NCBI RefSeq assembly: GCF_020990385.1 | Contig: NZ_CP087598.1 | Coordinates: 602,001 to 666,000 of the forward strand | Origin: Paracoccus sp. MA | GTDB taxonomy: Bacteria > Pseudomonadota > Alphaproteobacteria > Rhodobacterales > Rhodobacteraceae | DNA length: 64,000 nucleotides | Direction of reading: 5' to 3' | Part shown: positions 17,449-25,098 of the stretch, piece by piece | Position numbering within the stretch: position 1 is the first letter of the stretch | How the letters are laid out: every line of letters starts with the position of its first letter | Program-made: the position numbers and the translations under genes | Notes under the pieces: generated by a model | Databases searched by the model: none | What the model saw: only the letters and a program-made list of their open reading frames with translations | Told to the model about the DNA's origin: nothing

Positions 17449-17593
17449 GCCCCTGCATAGCCCGCGCGCCGATTCGCCTCAAGCGAATTGTCCATAGATG
17501 CATACTAAAGGATCACATATGATTTTTATATTGACACATGTGAACATTTCTTGCCTTCTTGGGGCAACGACTCCCACCCGCACAGGCAGAGCC
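17449..17593 (+). promoter_or_regulatory. Divergent TetR/demethylase promoter region, unusually AT-rich
   Basis: The stretch 17500-17550 is far richer in A and T than the surroundings. It contains TTGACA at 17531-17536, the palindrome CACATGTG at 17535-17542 overlapping it, and an ATCACATATGAT stretch at about 17512-17523. These are plausible operator and -35 elements for the TetR regulator; the -10 element is not clear. Confidence 0.45.
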
Positions 17594-19630
17594 ATGTCGA
17601 ACGATCCCCTTCTGCAGCCCTATCAGCTGAAGCACCTGACGCTGCGCAACCGCATCATGATCACCAGCCACGAGCCGGCCTATCCCGAGGACGGCATGCC
17701 CAAGGATCGCTACCGCGCCTATCACGTCGAGCGGGCGAAGGCCGGGGTGGCGCTGACCATGACCGCCGGCTCGGCCTCGGTCTCGCGCGACAGTCCGCCG
17801 GTCTTCAACAACATCCTGGCCTGGAAGGACGAGGTGGTCGGCTGGATGAAGAAGCTGACCGACGAATGCCACGACCATGGCTGTGCGGTGATGATCCAGC
17901 TGACCCATCTGGGCCGGCGCACGCGCTGGGACAAGGCCGACTGGCTGCCCGTCGTCTCGCCCAGCCATGAGCGCGAGGCGGCGCATCGCTCGTTCCCGAA
18001 GAAGATGGAGGACTGGGACATCGACCGGATCATCGACGACTATGTCGATGCGGCCGAGCGGATGAAGGCGGCGGGGCTGGACGGGCTTGAGATCCAGGCC
18101 TACGGCCATCTGATGGACCAGTTCTGGTCGCCGCTGACCAATGACCTCGACGGCCCCTATGGCGGCAGCCTCGACAACCGGCTGCGCTTCACCTTCGACG
18201 TGCTGCGCGGCATCCGCGCACGCTGCGGCGAGGATTTCATCCTGGGCGTGCGCTATACCGGCGACGAGGACCTGCCGGGCGGGCTGACGGCCGAGGACGG
18301 GCTGGCGATTTCGCAAAAGCTCAAGGACAGCGGGCTGGTCGACTTCCTGAACGTGGTCAAGGGCCATATCGACACCGATGCCGGGCTGACCGACGTGATC
18401 CCGGTGCAGGGCATGCGCAACGCCCCGCATCTGGACTTCGCCGGGCAGATCAGGAAGGCCACGGGCTTCCCCACCTTCCACGCCGCCAAGATCCCGGACG
18501 TGCCGACCGCGCGCCATGCCATCGCCTCGGGGTTGCTGGACATGGTCGGCATGACGCGGGCGCATATGGCCGACCCGCATCTGGTCCGCAAGGTCGTCGA
18601 GGGGCGCGAGGAGGACATCCGCCCCTGCGTCGGCGCGAACTATTGCCTCGACCGCATCTACCAGGGCGGCATGGCCTTCTGCCTGCATAATGCCGCCACC
18701 GGGCGCGAGGAGACCATGCCGCACACGATCCCGCCCGCCCCGGCGAAGAAACGCATCACCATCGTCGGCGCCGGTCCGGCCGGCATGGAGGCCGCCCGCG
18801 TCGCCGCCGAGCGCGGCCATGACGTGACGGTCTTCGAGGCCGCCGACCAGCCCGGCGGCCAGATCCGCCTGACCGCGCTGGACGAGCGCCGCCGCGAGAT
18901 GACCTCGATCATCGCCTGGCGCATGGCGCAATGCGAGAAGCATGGCGTGAAGTTCAGCTTCAACACCTTCGCCGATGCGGCCGACGTGCTGGCCACCGAG
19001 CCCGACGAGGTGATCGTCGCCACCGGCGGGCTGCCGCATGTCGAGGTGCTGGAGGCGGGCAACGAGCTGGTCTCATCCGCCTGGGACATCCTGTCGGGCG
19101 ACGTGAAGCCGGGCCGCAACGTGCTGATCTTCGACGATGCGGGCGACCATGCGGCGCTGCAGGCCGCCGACCTGATCTCGGCCACCGGTGCGGCGGTCGA
19201 GATCGTGACGCCGGACCGCAGCTTCTCGCCCGAGGTGATGGCGATGAACCTGGTGCCCTACATGCGCAACCTGCAGAAGCGCGACACCACCTTCACCGTC
19301 ACCTGGCGCCTCCGCTCGGTGGCGCGCGAGGGCAACCAGCTGCGTGCGCGCCTCGGCAGCGATTACGGCGCCTTCGCCCGCGAGCGCATCGTCGACCAGG
19401 TGGTGGTCAACCACGGCACGCGGCCGCTGGACGAGCTCTATTTCGAGTTGAAGCCGCTCTCCTCGAACCTGGGCGAGGTCGATTACGAGGCCCTGACCAC
19501 CGGCGGGTTGCAGGAGGTCCGCAAGAACCCCGAGGGCCGCTTCCGCCTCTACCGCATCGGCGATGCCGTCGCCGCCCGCAACACCCATGCCGCGATCTAC
19601 GACGCGCTGCGGCTGGTCAAGGACTTGTAA
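17594..19630 (+). CDS. N-methylproline / dimethylglycine demethylase-like flavoenzyme (StcD/DgcA family)
   Basis: This 678-residue enzyme joins an old-yellow-enzyme TIM barrel with FMN (residues 1-370: LTLRNRIMITSHEP, GSASVSRDSPPVF, HLGRR, GAHM-type DLVGMTRAHMADP, then a Cys cluster near residue 347 of the CVGANYCLDR type for a 4Fe-4S) to an NAD(P)/FAD pyridine-nucleotide domain (ITIVGAGPAGMEAARVAAERG near residue 395). This is the layout of dimethylglycine demethylase DgcA and N-methylproline demethylase StcD. Context (proline-directed enzymes, betaine transporter, no sarcosine oxidase genes) favours N-methylproline. The ATG at 17594 fits the family start; upstream codons come from the promoter. 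Confidence 0.85.
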   Translation: MSNDPLLQPYQLKHLTLRNRIMITSHEPAYPEDGMPKDRYRAYHVERAKAGVALTMTAGSASVSRDSPPVFNNILAWKDEVVGWMKKLTDECHDHGCAVMIQLTHLGRRTRWDKADWLPVVSPSHEREAAHRSFPKKMEDWDIDRIIDDYVDAAERMKAAGLDGLEIQAYGHLMDQFWSPLTNDLDGPYGGSLDNRLRFTFDVLRGIRARCGEDFILGVRYTGDEDLPGGLTAEDGLAISQKLKDSGLVDFLNVVKGHIDTDAGLTDVIPVQGMRNAPHLDFAGQIRKATGFPTFHAAKIPDVPTARHAIASGLLDMVGMTRAHMADPHLVRKVVEGREEDIRPCVGANYCLDRIYQGGMAFCLHNAATGREETMPHTIPPAPAKKRITIVGAGPAGMEAARVAAERGHDVTVFEAADQPGGQIRLTALDERRREMTSIIAWRMAQCEKHGVKFSFNTFADAADVLATEPDEVIVATGGLPHVEVLEAGNELVSSAWDILSGDVKPGRNVLIFDDAGDHAALQAADLISATGAAVEIVTPDRSFSPEVMAMNLVPYMRNLQKRDTTFTVTWRLRSVAREGNQLRARLGSDYGAFARERIVDQVVVNHGTRPLDELYFELKPLSSNLGEVDYEALTTGGLQEVRKNPEGRFRLYRIGDAVAARNTHAAIYDALRLVKDL

Positions 19631-19689
19631 CGCACCCCGGCGCGCGGCGATGATCCGCGCGCCGGCCGGATCCCGGGAGGTAAACTGAA

Positions 19690-20274
19690 ATGCCGCGACT
19701 GCAACCCCTGCAGGATTTCCTTGATATCGCCTTGCCCGCCATGCGGGCGCGCGCCCATGACGGCAATTCGCCGGCCTCGCTTCAGGGCATTTCCGAGGCA
19801 ATCCTTTCGGTTGGGGACCAAGGGGCGGCACCGGCCCGCCTGCCCGTGGTCGAGGCTTGGCTCGACACGGCTCTGGCCCGTCCCATGGAATACCAGGATC
19901 TTTCCGATCTTTCGCAGGCGATACAGCGGCTGACGCCGCTGCTGTGCTGGCGCAGGCGGACCGGCGACGCGACCGCCAGCGCGAATTTCGGCGAAAGCCA
20001 TGCCAATGCCATGCTGCTGGGCCCGGGCGGGATGGAGGAGCGCCGCGACCTGTGGATCGGCTTCAGCCTGCTTGCGCCGCAGACGCGCTATCCCGACCAC
20101 CAGCACGCGCCCGAGGAAACCTATCTGGTCCTGTCGCCGGGCCAATTCCGCAAACCGGGGCGCGACTGGTTCGAGCCCGGCGTCGGCGGCAGCTTCTTCG
20201 TGCCGCCAAACGCGGTTCACGCCATGCGATCCGGCGATGAACCGCTGTTCGCCCTCTGGGCGCTCCGGGTCTGA
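19690..20274 (+). CDS. DddQ/DddL-like dimethylsulfoniopropionate (DMSP) lyase family cupin
   Basis: This 194-residue protein ends in a cupin with the segment YPDHQHAPEETYLVLS and a later VPPNAVHAM. The spacing His139-Glu143-Tyr145-His177 equals the metal-ligand spacing I recall for DddQ (His125, Glu129, Tyr131, His163), and the helical N-terminal half fits the same family. Such lyases split DMSP into dimethyl sulfide and acrylate. It follows the demethylase gene after 59 bp with GGGAGG before the ATG, in the same direction. Whether DMSP or another betaine is the substrate is open; several related cupins have no proven lyase activity. Confidence 0.75.
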   Translation: MPRLQPLQDFLDIALPAMRARAHDGNSPASLQGISEAILSVGDQGAAPARLPVVEAWLDTALARPMEYQDLSDLSQAIQRLTPLLCWRRRTGDATASANFGESHANAMLLGPGGMEERRDLWIGFSLLAPQTRYPDHQHAPEETYLVLSPGQFRKPGRDWFEPGVGGSFFVPPNAVHAMRSGDEPLFALWALRV

Positions 20275-20304
20275 TGGATCGACAACAGCAGGCAGGTCAA
20301 TCCC

Positions 20305-20563
20305 ATGAAGATCCTCGTCCTCGTGAAGCGCGTGATCGACTACAACGTGAAGATGTCGATGACCCGCTCGACCAGATCGCGGTGGAAGAGGCGATTCCCC
20401 TGAAGGAGGCGGGCAAGGCCGAGGAGGTCATCGCCATCAGCACCGGCATCTCCGGCGCCATCCAGCACCTTGCGGGGATGAAGGACAGCAATGTGATCGT
20501 CACCGATTACGGCTTCGTCGGGATCTGTTCTCCGTCGTCCCGGAACTGACCGGGAAGCTCTGA
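20305..20563 (+). pseudogene. Remnant of fused etfB and etfA (electron transfer flavoprotein) genes
   Basis: Reading in pieces, the DNA begins with an EtfB start (MKILVLVKRVIDYNVK), jumps past an expected ~17-residue segment to MSM, has a one-base deletion (AAC to AC in the expected MSMNP), then gives LDQIAVEEAIPLKEAGKAEE in another frame. It continues directly into the end of EtfA (GISGAIQHLAGMKDSNVIV, DYGFVG), with a missing internal segment and a further one-base deletion before the EtfA C-terminus (LFSVVPELTGKL). So etfB and etfA have been collapsed by deletions to about 260 bp. The intact pair would carry electrons from the adjacent demethylase. No functional product is expected. Confidence 0.85.
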
Positions 20564-20574
20564 AGGCTTTCACC

Positions 20575-20608
20575 GTTTCCCAAATACTCCGGGGGCAGAG
20601 CCCCCTGT
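20575..20608. repeat. Intergenic repeat, copy 2 (short form)
   Basis: GTTTCCCAAATACTCC (20575-20590) runs into the hairpin GGGGGC-AGA-GCCCCC. The first block is the reverse complement of the TATTTGGGAAAC core at 36931; the second is the same small hairpin that ends copies 1 and 3. It probably ends transcription after the etf remnant. Confidence 0.65.
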
Positions 20609-20709
20609 CGCGTCCCACCAAAGGACGCCCAAGGCGCGGGAGCCCAAAGCAGCCCGGTGCTTCATGCGCCACCATGGATGCACGCGGATTGCCGGAACCG
20701 AAGAACTTC

Positions 20710-20766
20710 TTGACAGAATCGCCCGAAGGCAAGAGATTTCGTAGAACAAATATCGTATACGAATAT
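20710..20766 (+). promoter_or_regulatory. Promoter with second GntR operator TCGTATACGA
   Basis: A consensus TTGACA (20710-20715) is followed 43 bp later (start to start) by TCGTATACGA at 20753-20762, within a longer ATATCGTATACGAATAT dyad. The 10-bp core, the flanking ATA and the distance from the -35 box match the site at 6945. It controls the binding-protein gene at 20895 and probably the racemase-family gene behind it. Confidence 0.72.
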
Positions 20767-20894
20767 GGCGATCAGAAGCGGGCGACGAGGATGAAGCGGC
20801 CAAAGGGCCCCCCGTAGCCAAGCCGTCCCGAGAACAGGGCAGGTAAAGACGCGGCGCGCCGCCCTGAAACAACGCCGCAGACAGGGAGATGGAA

Positions 20895-21896
20895 ATGCAA
20901 AGACTACTCGCTTCGACGGTCCTTGCCACTGGCCTTTCCGGCGGCGCATGGTCGGCTGCCGCGCAGGATTGCGGCAACGTGACCCTTGCACTGCATAACG
21001 TCCAGAGCGCCGAACTGCTGACCTATGTCGACAAGTTCATCCTCGAAAACGGTTACGGCTGCAGCGTCGAGACCATTCCGGGGGATACGGTTCCCTCGAC
21101 CACATCCATGATCGAGAAAGGCTCGCCCGACGTTTCCTCGGAAACCTGGGTGGACCTGCTGCCCGAGATCGTTCCGCAGGGGCTCGAGGACGGCAAGATC
21201 GTCTACGGCGCGCCGGCCCTGCCCGATGGCGGCATTCAGGGCTGGTGGATTCCGAAATACCTGGCCGATGCGCATCCCGAGATCAAGACGGTCGAGGATG
21301 CCCTGGCGCATCCCGAGCTTTTCCCGGACCCGGAAAACCCCAGCCGCGGCGTGATCTTCAACGGCGCCGAAGGCTGGGGGGCGACGGTTGTGACCGCGCA
21401 ATTGTTCAAGGCCTACGAGGCCGAGAAAAAGGGCTTCAACCTGATGCGGCCGGGCTCGGCCGCGGGCCTGGATGGCGCCATCGCCCGGGCCTATGAGCGT
21501 CAGGAAGGCTTCATCACCTATTACTGGGCGCCGACCGCGCTCTTGGGCAAATACCAGCTGGTGCAGCTGGAACCGAACGCCGAGCACGATCCGGTCGAAT
21601 GGAAACGCTGCATCACCAATCTCGATTGCGCCGACCCGAAGGTCACCGGCTGGCCCATCGACACGGTGATGACGGTGTTGACCAGGGATTTTGCCGACCG
21701 GACCAGCCCGGCGATCCTAGACTATTTCAACACCCGCGGCTGGAGCAACGACACCGTGGCCAAGCTGATGGCATGGCAGGGCGACAACCAGGCCATGGGC
21801 GAGGATGCGGCCGTGCATTTCCTGGAAGAGAACAGGGATATCTGGACGAGCTGGGTTCCTGCCGAGGTCGCGGAAAAGGTCGAAGCCGCTCTGTGA
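20895..21896 (+). CDS. Orphan betaine-type ABC transporter periplasmic binding protein (ProX/OpuAC-like)
   Basis: This ~333-residue protein has a signal peptide (MQRLLASTVLATGLSGGAWSAAAQ) and is a clear paralogue of the binding protein at 15298-16299: both share NVQSAE/NWQSAE, FILNEGYGCS/FILENGYGCS, WVDLLPEIV, TGSAAGLDG/PGSAAGLDG, DCPDPK/DCADPK and the same C-terminus. I prefer the ATG at 20895 to that at 20889, because the ribosome site AGGGAG abuts the earlier ATG. No permease or ATPase gene follows, so it most likely delivers a second ligand to the ProVW-like proteins of the neighbouring operon. It is the first gene behind the second GntR operator. Confidence 0.88.
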   Translation: MQRLLASTVLATGLSGGAWSAAAQDCGNVTLALHNVQSAELLTYVDKFILENGYGCSVETIPGDTVPSTTSMIEKGSPDVSSETWVDLLPEIVPQGLEDGKIVYGAPALPDGGIQGWWIPKYLADAHPEIKTVEDALAHPELFPDPENPSRGVIFNGAEGWGATVVTAQLFKAYEAEKKGFNLMRPGSAAGLDGAIARAYERQEGFITYYWAPTALLGKYQLVQLEPNAEHDPVEWKRCITNLDCADPKVTGWPIDTVMTVLTRDFADRTSPAILDYFNTRGWSNDTVAKLMAWQGDNQAMGEDAAVHFLEENRDIWTSWVPAEVAEKVEAAL

Positions 21897-22040
21897 CCAT
21901 GGCCGCTGCGTCATGGCGGATAAACCGGCCTTATGGTGCAGCGGTCCGTATTCCCTGATCCCTTTGGTTCGCCCGGCTGTCATCACCGGGCGCGCCTTTC
22001 CCATCCCGGCTTCAAGAACACCCCCTCAGGAGAAGCAAAC

Positions 22041-23093
22041 ATGGCGTTCAAGCGAATGATCCATGCCGTCGATACGCATGCCGGAACGCCGATGCGGGTG
22101 ATTACCGGCGGCGTTCCCCATATTCCCGGGCGCTCGTCCTACGAGAAGATGCAATGGCTGCAGGCCAATGACGACCAGCTGCGCAAGCTGATGCTGCGCG
22201 AGCCGCGCGGCTATGCGGCGCATTGCTGCAACATCATCGTGCCGCCCTCGCATCCCGATGCCGATGCCGGCTATATCATCATGGAGCAGATCGAATATCC
22301 GGTCATGTCCGGCGGCAATACCATCTCGGTCGTCACGGTGCTGCTGGAAATGGGCCTGCTGCCGATGAAGGAGCCCGTCACCGAGCTGGTGCTGGAGGCG
22401 CCGGCGGGGCTGATCCGGGTCCGCGCCGAATGCCGGGGCGGCAAGGTGACCAGCGTGACGTTCCGCAACGTGCCGGCCTTCGCCGCCCATCTGGATGCCG
22501 AGATCGAGGTGCCGCATCTGGGCAAGGTCCGGGTCGATGTCGGCTGGGGCGGCATGTTCTATGCCATCGCCGATGTCAGGCAGTTCCCCGGCTTGGAACT
22601 GATCCCCGAGCATGGCCGCGAAATCGCCCGCATCTCGGCGATGATCCGGCAGGCGGCGATCGAGCAGCTGCCGGTCGAGCATCCCGATTATCCGGGCGTG
22701 GGCATCACCATCTCGCAATTGTCCGGGCCGACGGACGATCCGAACGCGGATTGGAAGAACGCCGTAACCATGGCCTCGGGGGATTTCTCCTGGGACAATC
22801 CCGCGACCTGGACCGGCGCGCTGGATCGTTGCCCCTGCGGCACAGGCACCTGCGCCAAGATGGCGGTGCTGCATGCCAAGGGCGAATTGCCGCTGGACAA
22901 GAGCTTCCGGCACCAGGGCATTCTCGGCAACGTCTATACCGGGCGGCTGGTCGAGGAGACGGAGATCGCCGGCCGCCGCGCCGTGGTGCCGGAAATCTCG
23001 GGGGCCAGCTGGATCTGTGGGTTGAACACCCTGGTGCTGGACCATGACGATCCGTTTGCCGAAGGTTTCACGGTGGGGGATACCTGGGCGTAG
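22041..23093 (+). CDS. Second proline racemase superfamily enzyme, Ser/Cys type
   Basis: This 350-residue enzyme is related to the protein at 7006-8034. It carries Ser90 in MSGGN at the first catalytic position and Cys266 in CPCGTG at the second, so it too is of the Ser/Cys class, not a Cys/Cys racemase. It has an extra acidic/aromatic insert near residues 228-258 (SGPTDDP ... FSWDNPATWTG). AGGAGAAG precedes the ATG. It lies 144 bp behind the orphan binding protein, probably in the same GntR-controlled transcript. Likely activities are 3-hydroxyproline dehydration or 4-hydroxyproline epimerisation, perhaps on a different stereoisomer from the first enzyme. Confidence 0.83.
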   Translation: MAFKRMIHAVDTHAGTPMRVITGGVPHIPGRSSYEKMQWLQANDDQLRKLMLREPRGYAAHCCNIIVPPSHPDADAGYIIMEQIEYPVMSGGNTISVVTVLLEMGLLPMKEPVTELVLEAPAGLIRVRAECRGGKVTSVTFRNVPAFAAHLDAEIEVPHLGKVRVDVGWGGMFYAIADVRQFPGLELIPEHGREIARISAMIRQAAIEQLPVEHPDYPGVGITISQLSGPTDDPNADWKNAVTMASGDFSWDNPATWTGALDRCPCGTGTCAKMAVLHAKGELPLDKSFRHQGILGNVYTGRLVEETEIAGRRAVVPEISGASWICGLNTLVLDHDDPFAEGFTVGDTWA

Positions 23094-23134
23094 CGCGCGG
23101 TCCTGCGGGGCCGCGGCTGCCCGCTTTGCCGGCT

Positions 23135-23548
23135 CTATTCCGGCCCGTAGTCCTCGCCGAAGAACTGGCGCATGAAGGCGGGGCCGTCTGTGGTGACGAA
23201 GTCGCGCAACGAGCGCGCGGCCGGGCCCAGCGTCTTGCGGCGCGGATAGACCACGAACCAGTCGCGCAGCTGCGGCATGCCGTCGACGCTGAGGACGCTC
23301 AGCTTGCCCGCCTGCCGCTCCAGCGCGATGGTGTGGGCGGAGAGGAAGGCGAGCCCCATGTTCGCCATCAGCGCCTGCTTGATGTTGGCGTTGCTGTCCA
23401 TTTCCTGCGCCGGCGGCAGCGGCAGGCCGGCCTCGCGGAAGAAATGCTCGTGCACCATGCGGGTGCCCGAGCCGCTTTCGCGCACCAGGAAGCGGTGCAT
23501 GACCAGATCGGCGCGGCGGATGCGGCGAAAGCGGGTCAGCGGATGCGC
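23135..23548 (-). pseudogene. Truncated LysR-family regulator (CbbR-like effector domain only)
   Basis: Only the C-terminal half of a LysR regulator remains, from HPLTRFRRIRRADL to the end: FLVRESGSGTRM, MDSNANIKQALMANMGLAFLSAHTIALE and a closing RDFV...FFGEDYG segment, typical of CbbR-like effector domains. Upstream of about 23548 the frame no longer resembles LysR and there is no helix-turn-helix. The break lies 100 bp from the trkH start, so a deletion or rearrangement joined the two. It marks the right edge of the catabolic block. Confidence 0.8.
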
Positions 23549-23649
23549 CAGACCGCCTCCATGCCGAATTCGGCAAAGTCGAGCACTTGCGCCAGCCGTC
23601 CCGCGTCGCGCGCTTGACGGTCGCAAGGCGGCGGGGCAAGCAGGGCGGC

Positions 23650-25098
23650 ATGATCGATATCCGTCCCGTGGCCAATATCGTCGGCAAGGTCGTCGTCACG
23701 CTCGGGGCGGCGATGGCGCTGCCCATGCTGGTGGACTGGTGGCACGGCGACGCGCATTGGCTGATCTTTCTGGAATGCGGCATCCTGACCATGCTGGCCG
23801 GCGGGCTGGTGGCGCTGTCGACGCGGCAGAGGGACAGTTCCCTGACCATCCAGCAGGTCTTTCTGCTGACGGCGATGCTGTGGCTGGTGGTGCCGGTGGC
23901 CGGCGCGCTGCCCTTCATGCTGGGCGCGCCGCATGCTGGCTTCACCGATGCCTATTTCGAGGCCATGTCGGGCGTCACCACGACCGGGACCACGGCCTTT
24001 GCCGGGCTGGACGGCCTGCCCAAGGGCACGAACCTGTGGCGGGCCTTCCTGAACTGGTCCGGTGGCCTCGGGATCATCGTGGTCGCCATGATCTTCCTGC
24101 CGGTGATGAAGGTCGGCGGCATGCAGTTCTTTCGCTCGGAAGGGTTCGACACGCTGGGCAAGATCCTGCCCCGCGCCTTCGACATCGCGCGCGAGATGGC
24201 CGGGGTCTATTTCGCCATGACCGCCAGCTGCATGGTGGTCTATATCCTGCTGGGCATGAAGGGCTTTGACGCGCTGGTGCTGGCGCTGTCCACCTGCTCG
24301 ACCGGCGGGTTCTCCAATTACGACGCCAGCTTCGCGCCCTTCATCGGGCCGGCGGAATATGCGGCGGCCTTCTTCATGATCCTGGCCTCGATCCCCTTCA
24401 TCCGCATGGTGCAGCTGATCCGCGGCTCCGCCGAGCCGATCTGGCGCGACATCCAGGTGCGGGCCTATCTGCGCTGGACCTTCTATGCCATCGCCGTCGT
24501 GGTGCTTTACCGGCTGCTGTGGCTTGAGGCGAAGAATCCGCTCGCCGTGATCCGCGAGACCACGTTCAACGTGATCTCAACCTTCTCGGGCACCGGCTTC
24601 GCCTCGACCGACGTCACGCAATGGGGGCATTTCCCCTTCGTCATCCTGATCGTGGTCGGGCTGATCGGCGGCTGCACCGGTTCGACCTCGTGCTCGGTCA
24701 AGGTATTCCGCTATCTGGTGCTGCTCCAGGCGGTCAAGGCGCAGCTGCGGCGGATGCAGTCGCCGCATCGGGTGTTTCCGCTGCTTTACGGCGGCCGCCC
24801 GCTGGAGGAGGACGTGGTCGATTCGGTCATGGCCTTCTTCACCCTGTTCATCCTGACCTTCGGCCTGCTGATCGTCGGGCTGGCGTTGACCGGGCTGCAT
24901 CCGCGCACCGCGCTGACCGCGGCCTGGACCGCCATCGCCAATGTCGGCCTGGTCTGGGGCCCGGAACTGACCGAGAGCGGGGCGGTGACGGATTTCCCCA
25001 CCGCCTCGAAATGGCTGATGATCTGCGGCATGTATCTGGGCCGGCTCGAGCTGATCTCGGTGCTGGTGCTGTTCCTGCCGCGGTTCTGGCGCGCTTAG
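23650..25098 (+). CDS. trkH: TrkH-family potassium uptake protein
   Basis: This 482-residue inner-membrane protein has the four-repeat TrkH/KtrB fold; filter-like loops with conserved glycines can be seen at SGVTTTGTT, LSTCSTGGFS, ISTFSGTGFAS and TAIANVGLVWGP. It moves K+ inward together with the cytoplasmic NAD-binding regulator TrkA, which is not in the window. I use the ATG at 23650 because the frame upstream is basic and not membrane-like. Its TAG stop overlaps the stop of the convergent SPOR-type gene by 4 bp. Confidence 0.9.
   Translation: MIDIRPVANIVGKVVVTLGAAMALPMLVDWWHGDAHWLIFLECGILTMLAGGLVALSTRQRDSSLTIQQVFLLTAMLWLVVPVAGALPFMLGAPHAGFTDAYFEAMSGVTTTGTTAFAGLDGLPKGTNLWRAFLNWSGGLGIIVVAMIFLPVMKVGGMQFFRSEGFDTLGKILPRAFDIAREMAGVYFAMTASCMVVYILLGMKGFDALVLALSTCSTGGFSNYDASFAPFIGPAEYAAAFFMILASIPFIRMVQLIRGSAEPIWRDIQVRAYLRWTFYAIAVVVLYRLLWLEAKNPLAVIRETTFNVISTFSGTGFASTDVTQWGHFPFVILIVVGLIGGCTGSTSCSVKVFRYLVLLQAVKAQLRRMQSPHRVFPLLYGGRPLEEDVVDSVMAFFTLFILTFGLLIVGLALTGLHPRTALTAAWTAIANVGLVWGPELTESGAVTDFPTASKWLMICGMYLGRLELISVLVLFLPRFWRA

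Larger units (their letters stand above)
20564..20894 (+). other. 331-bp interval: repeat copy, then promoter of the orphan binding protein
   Basis: After the etf remnant come a short repeat copy (20575-20608) and the promoter/operator at 20710-20766. No further gene is seen; frames here translate to arginine/proline-rich sequence. Confidence 0.6.
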
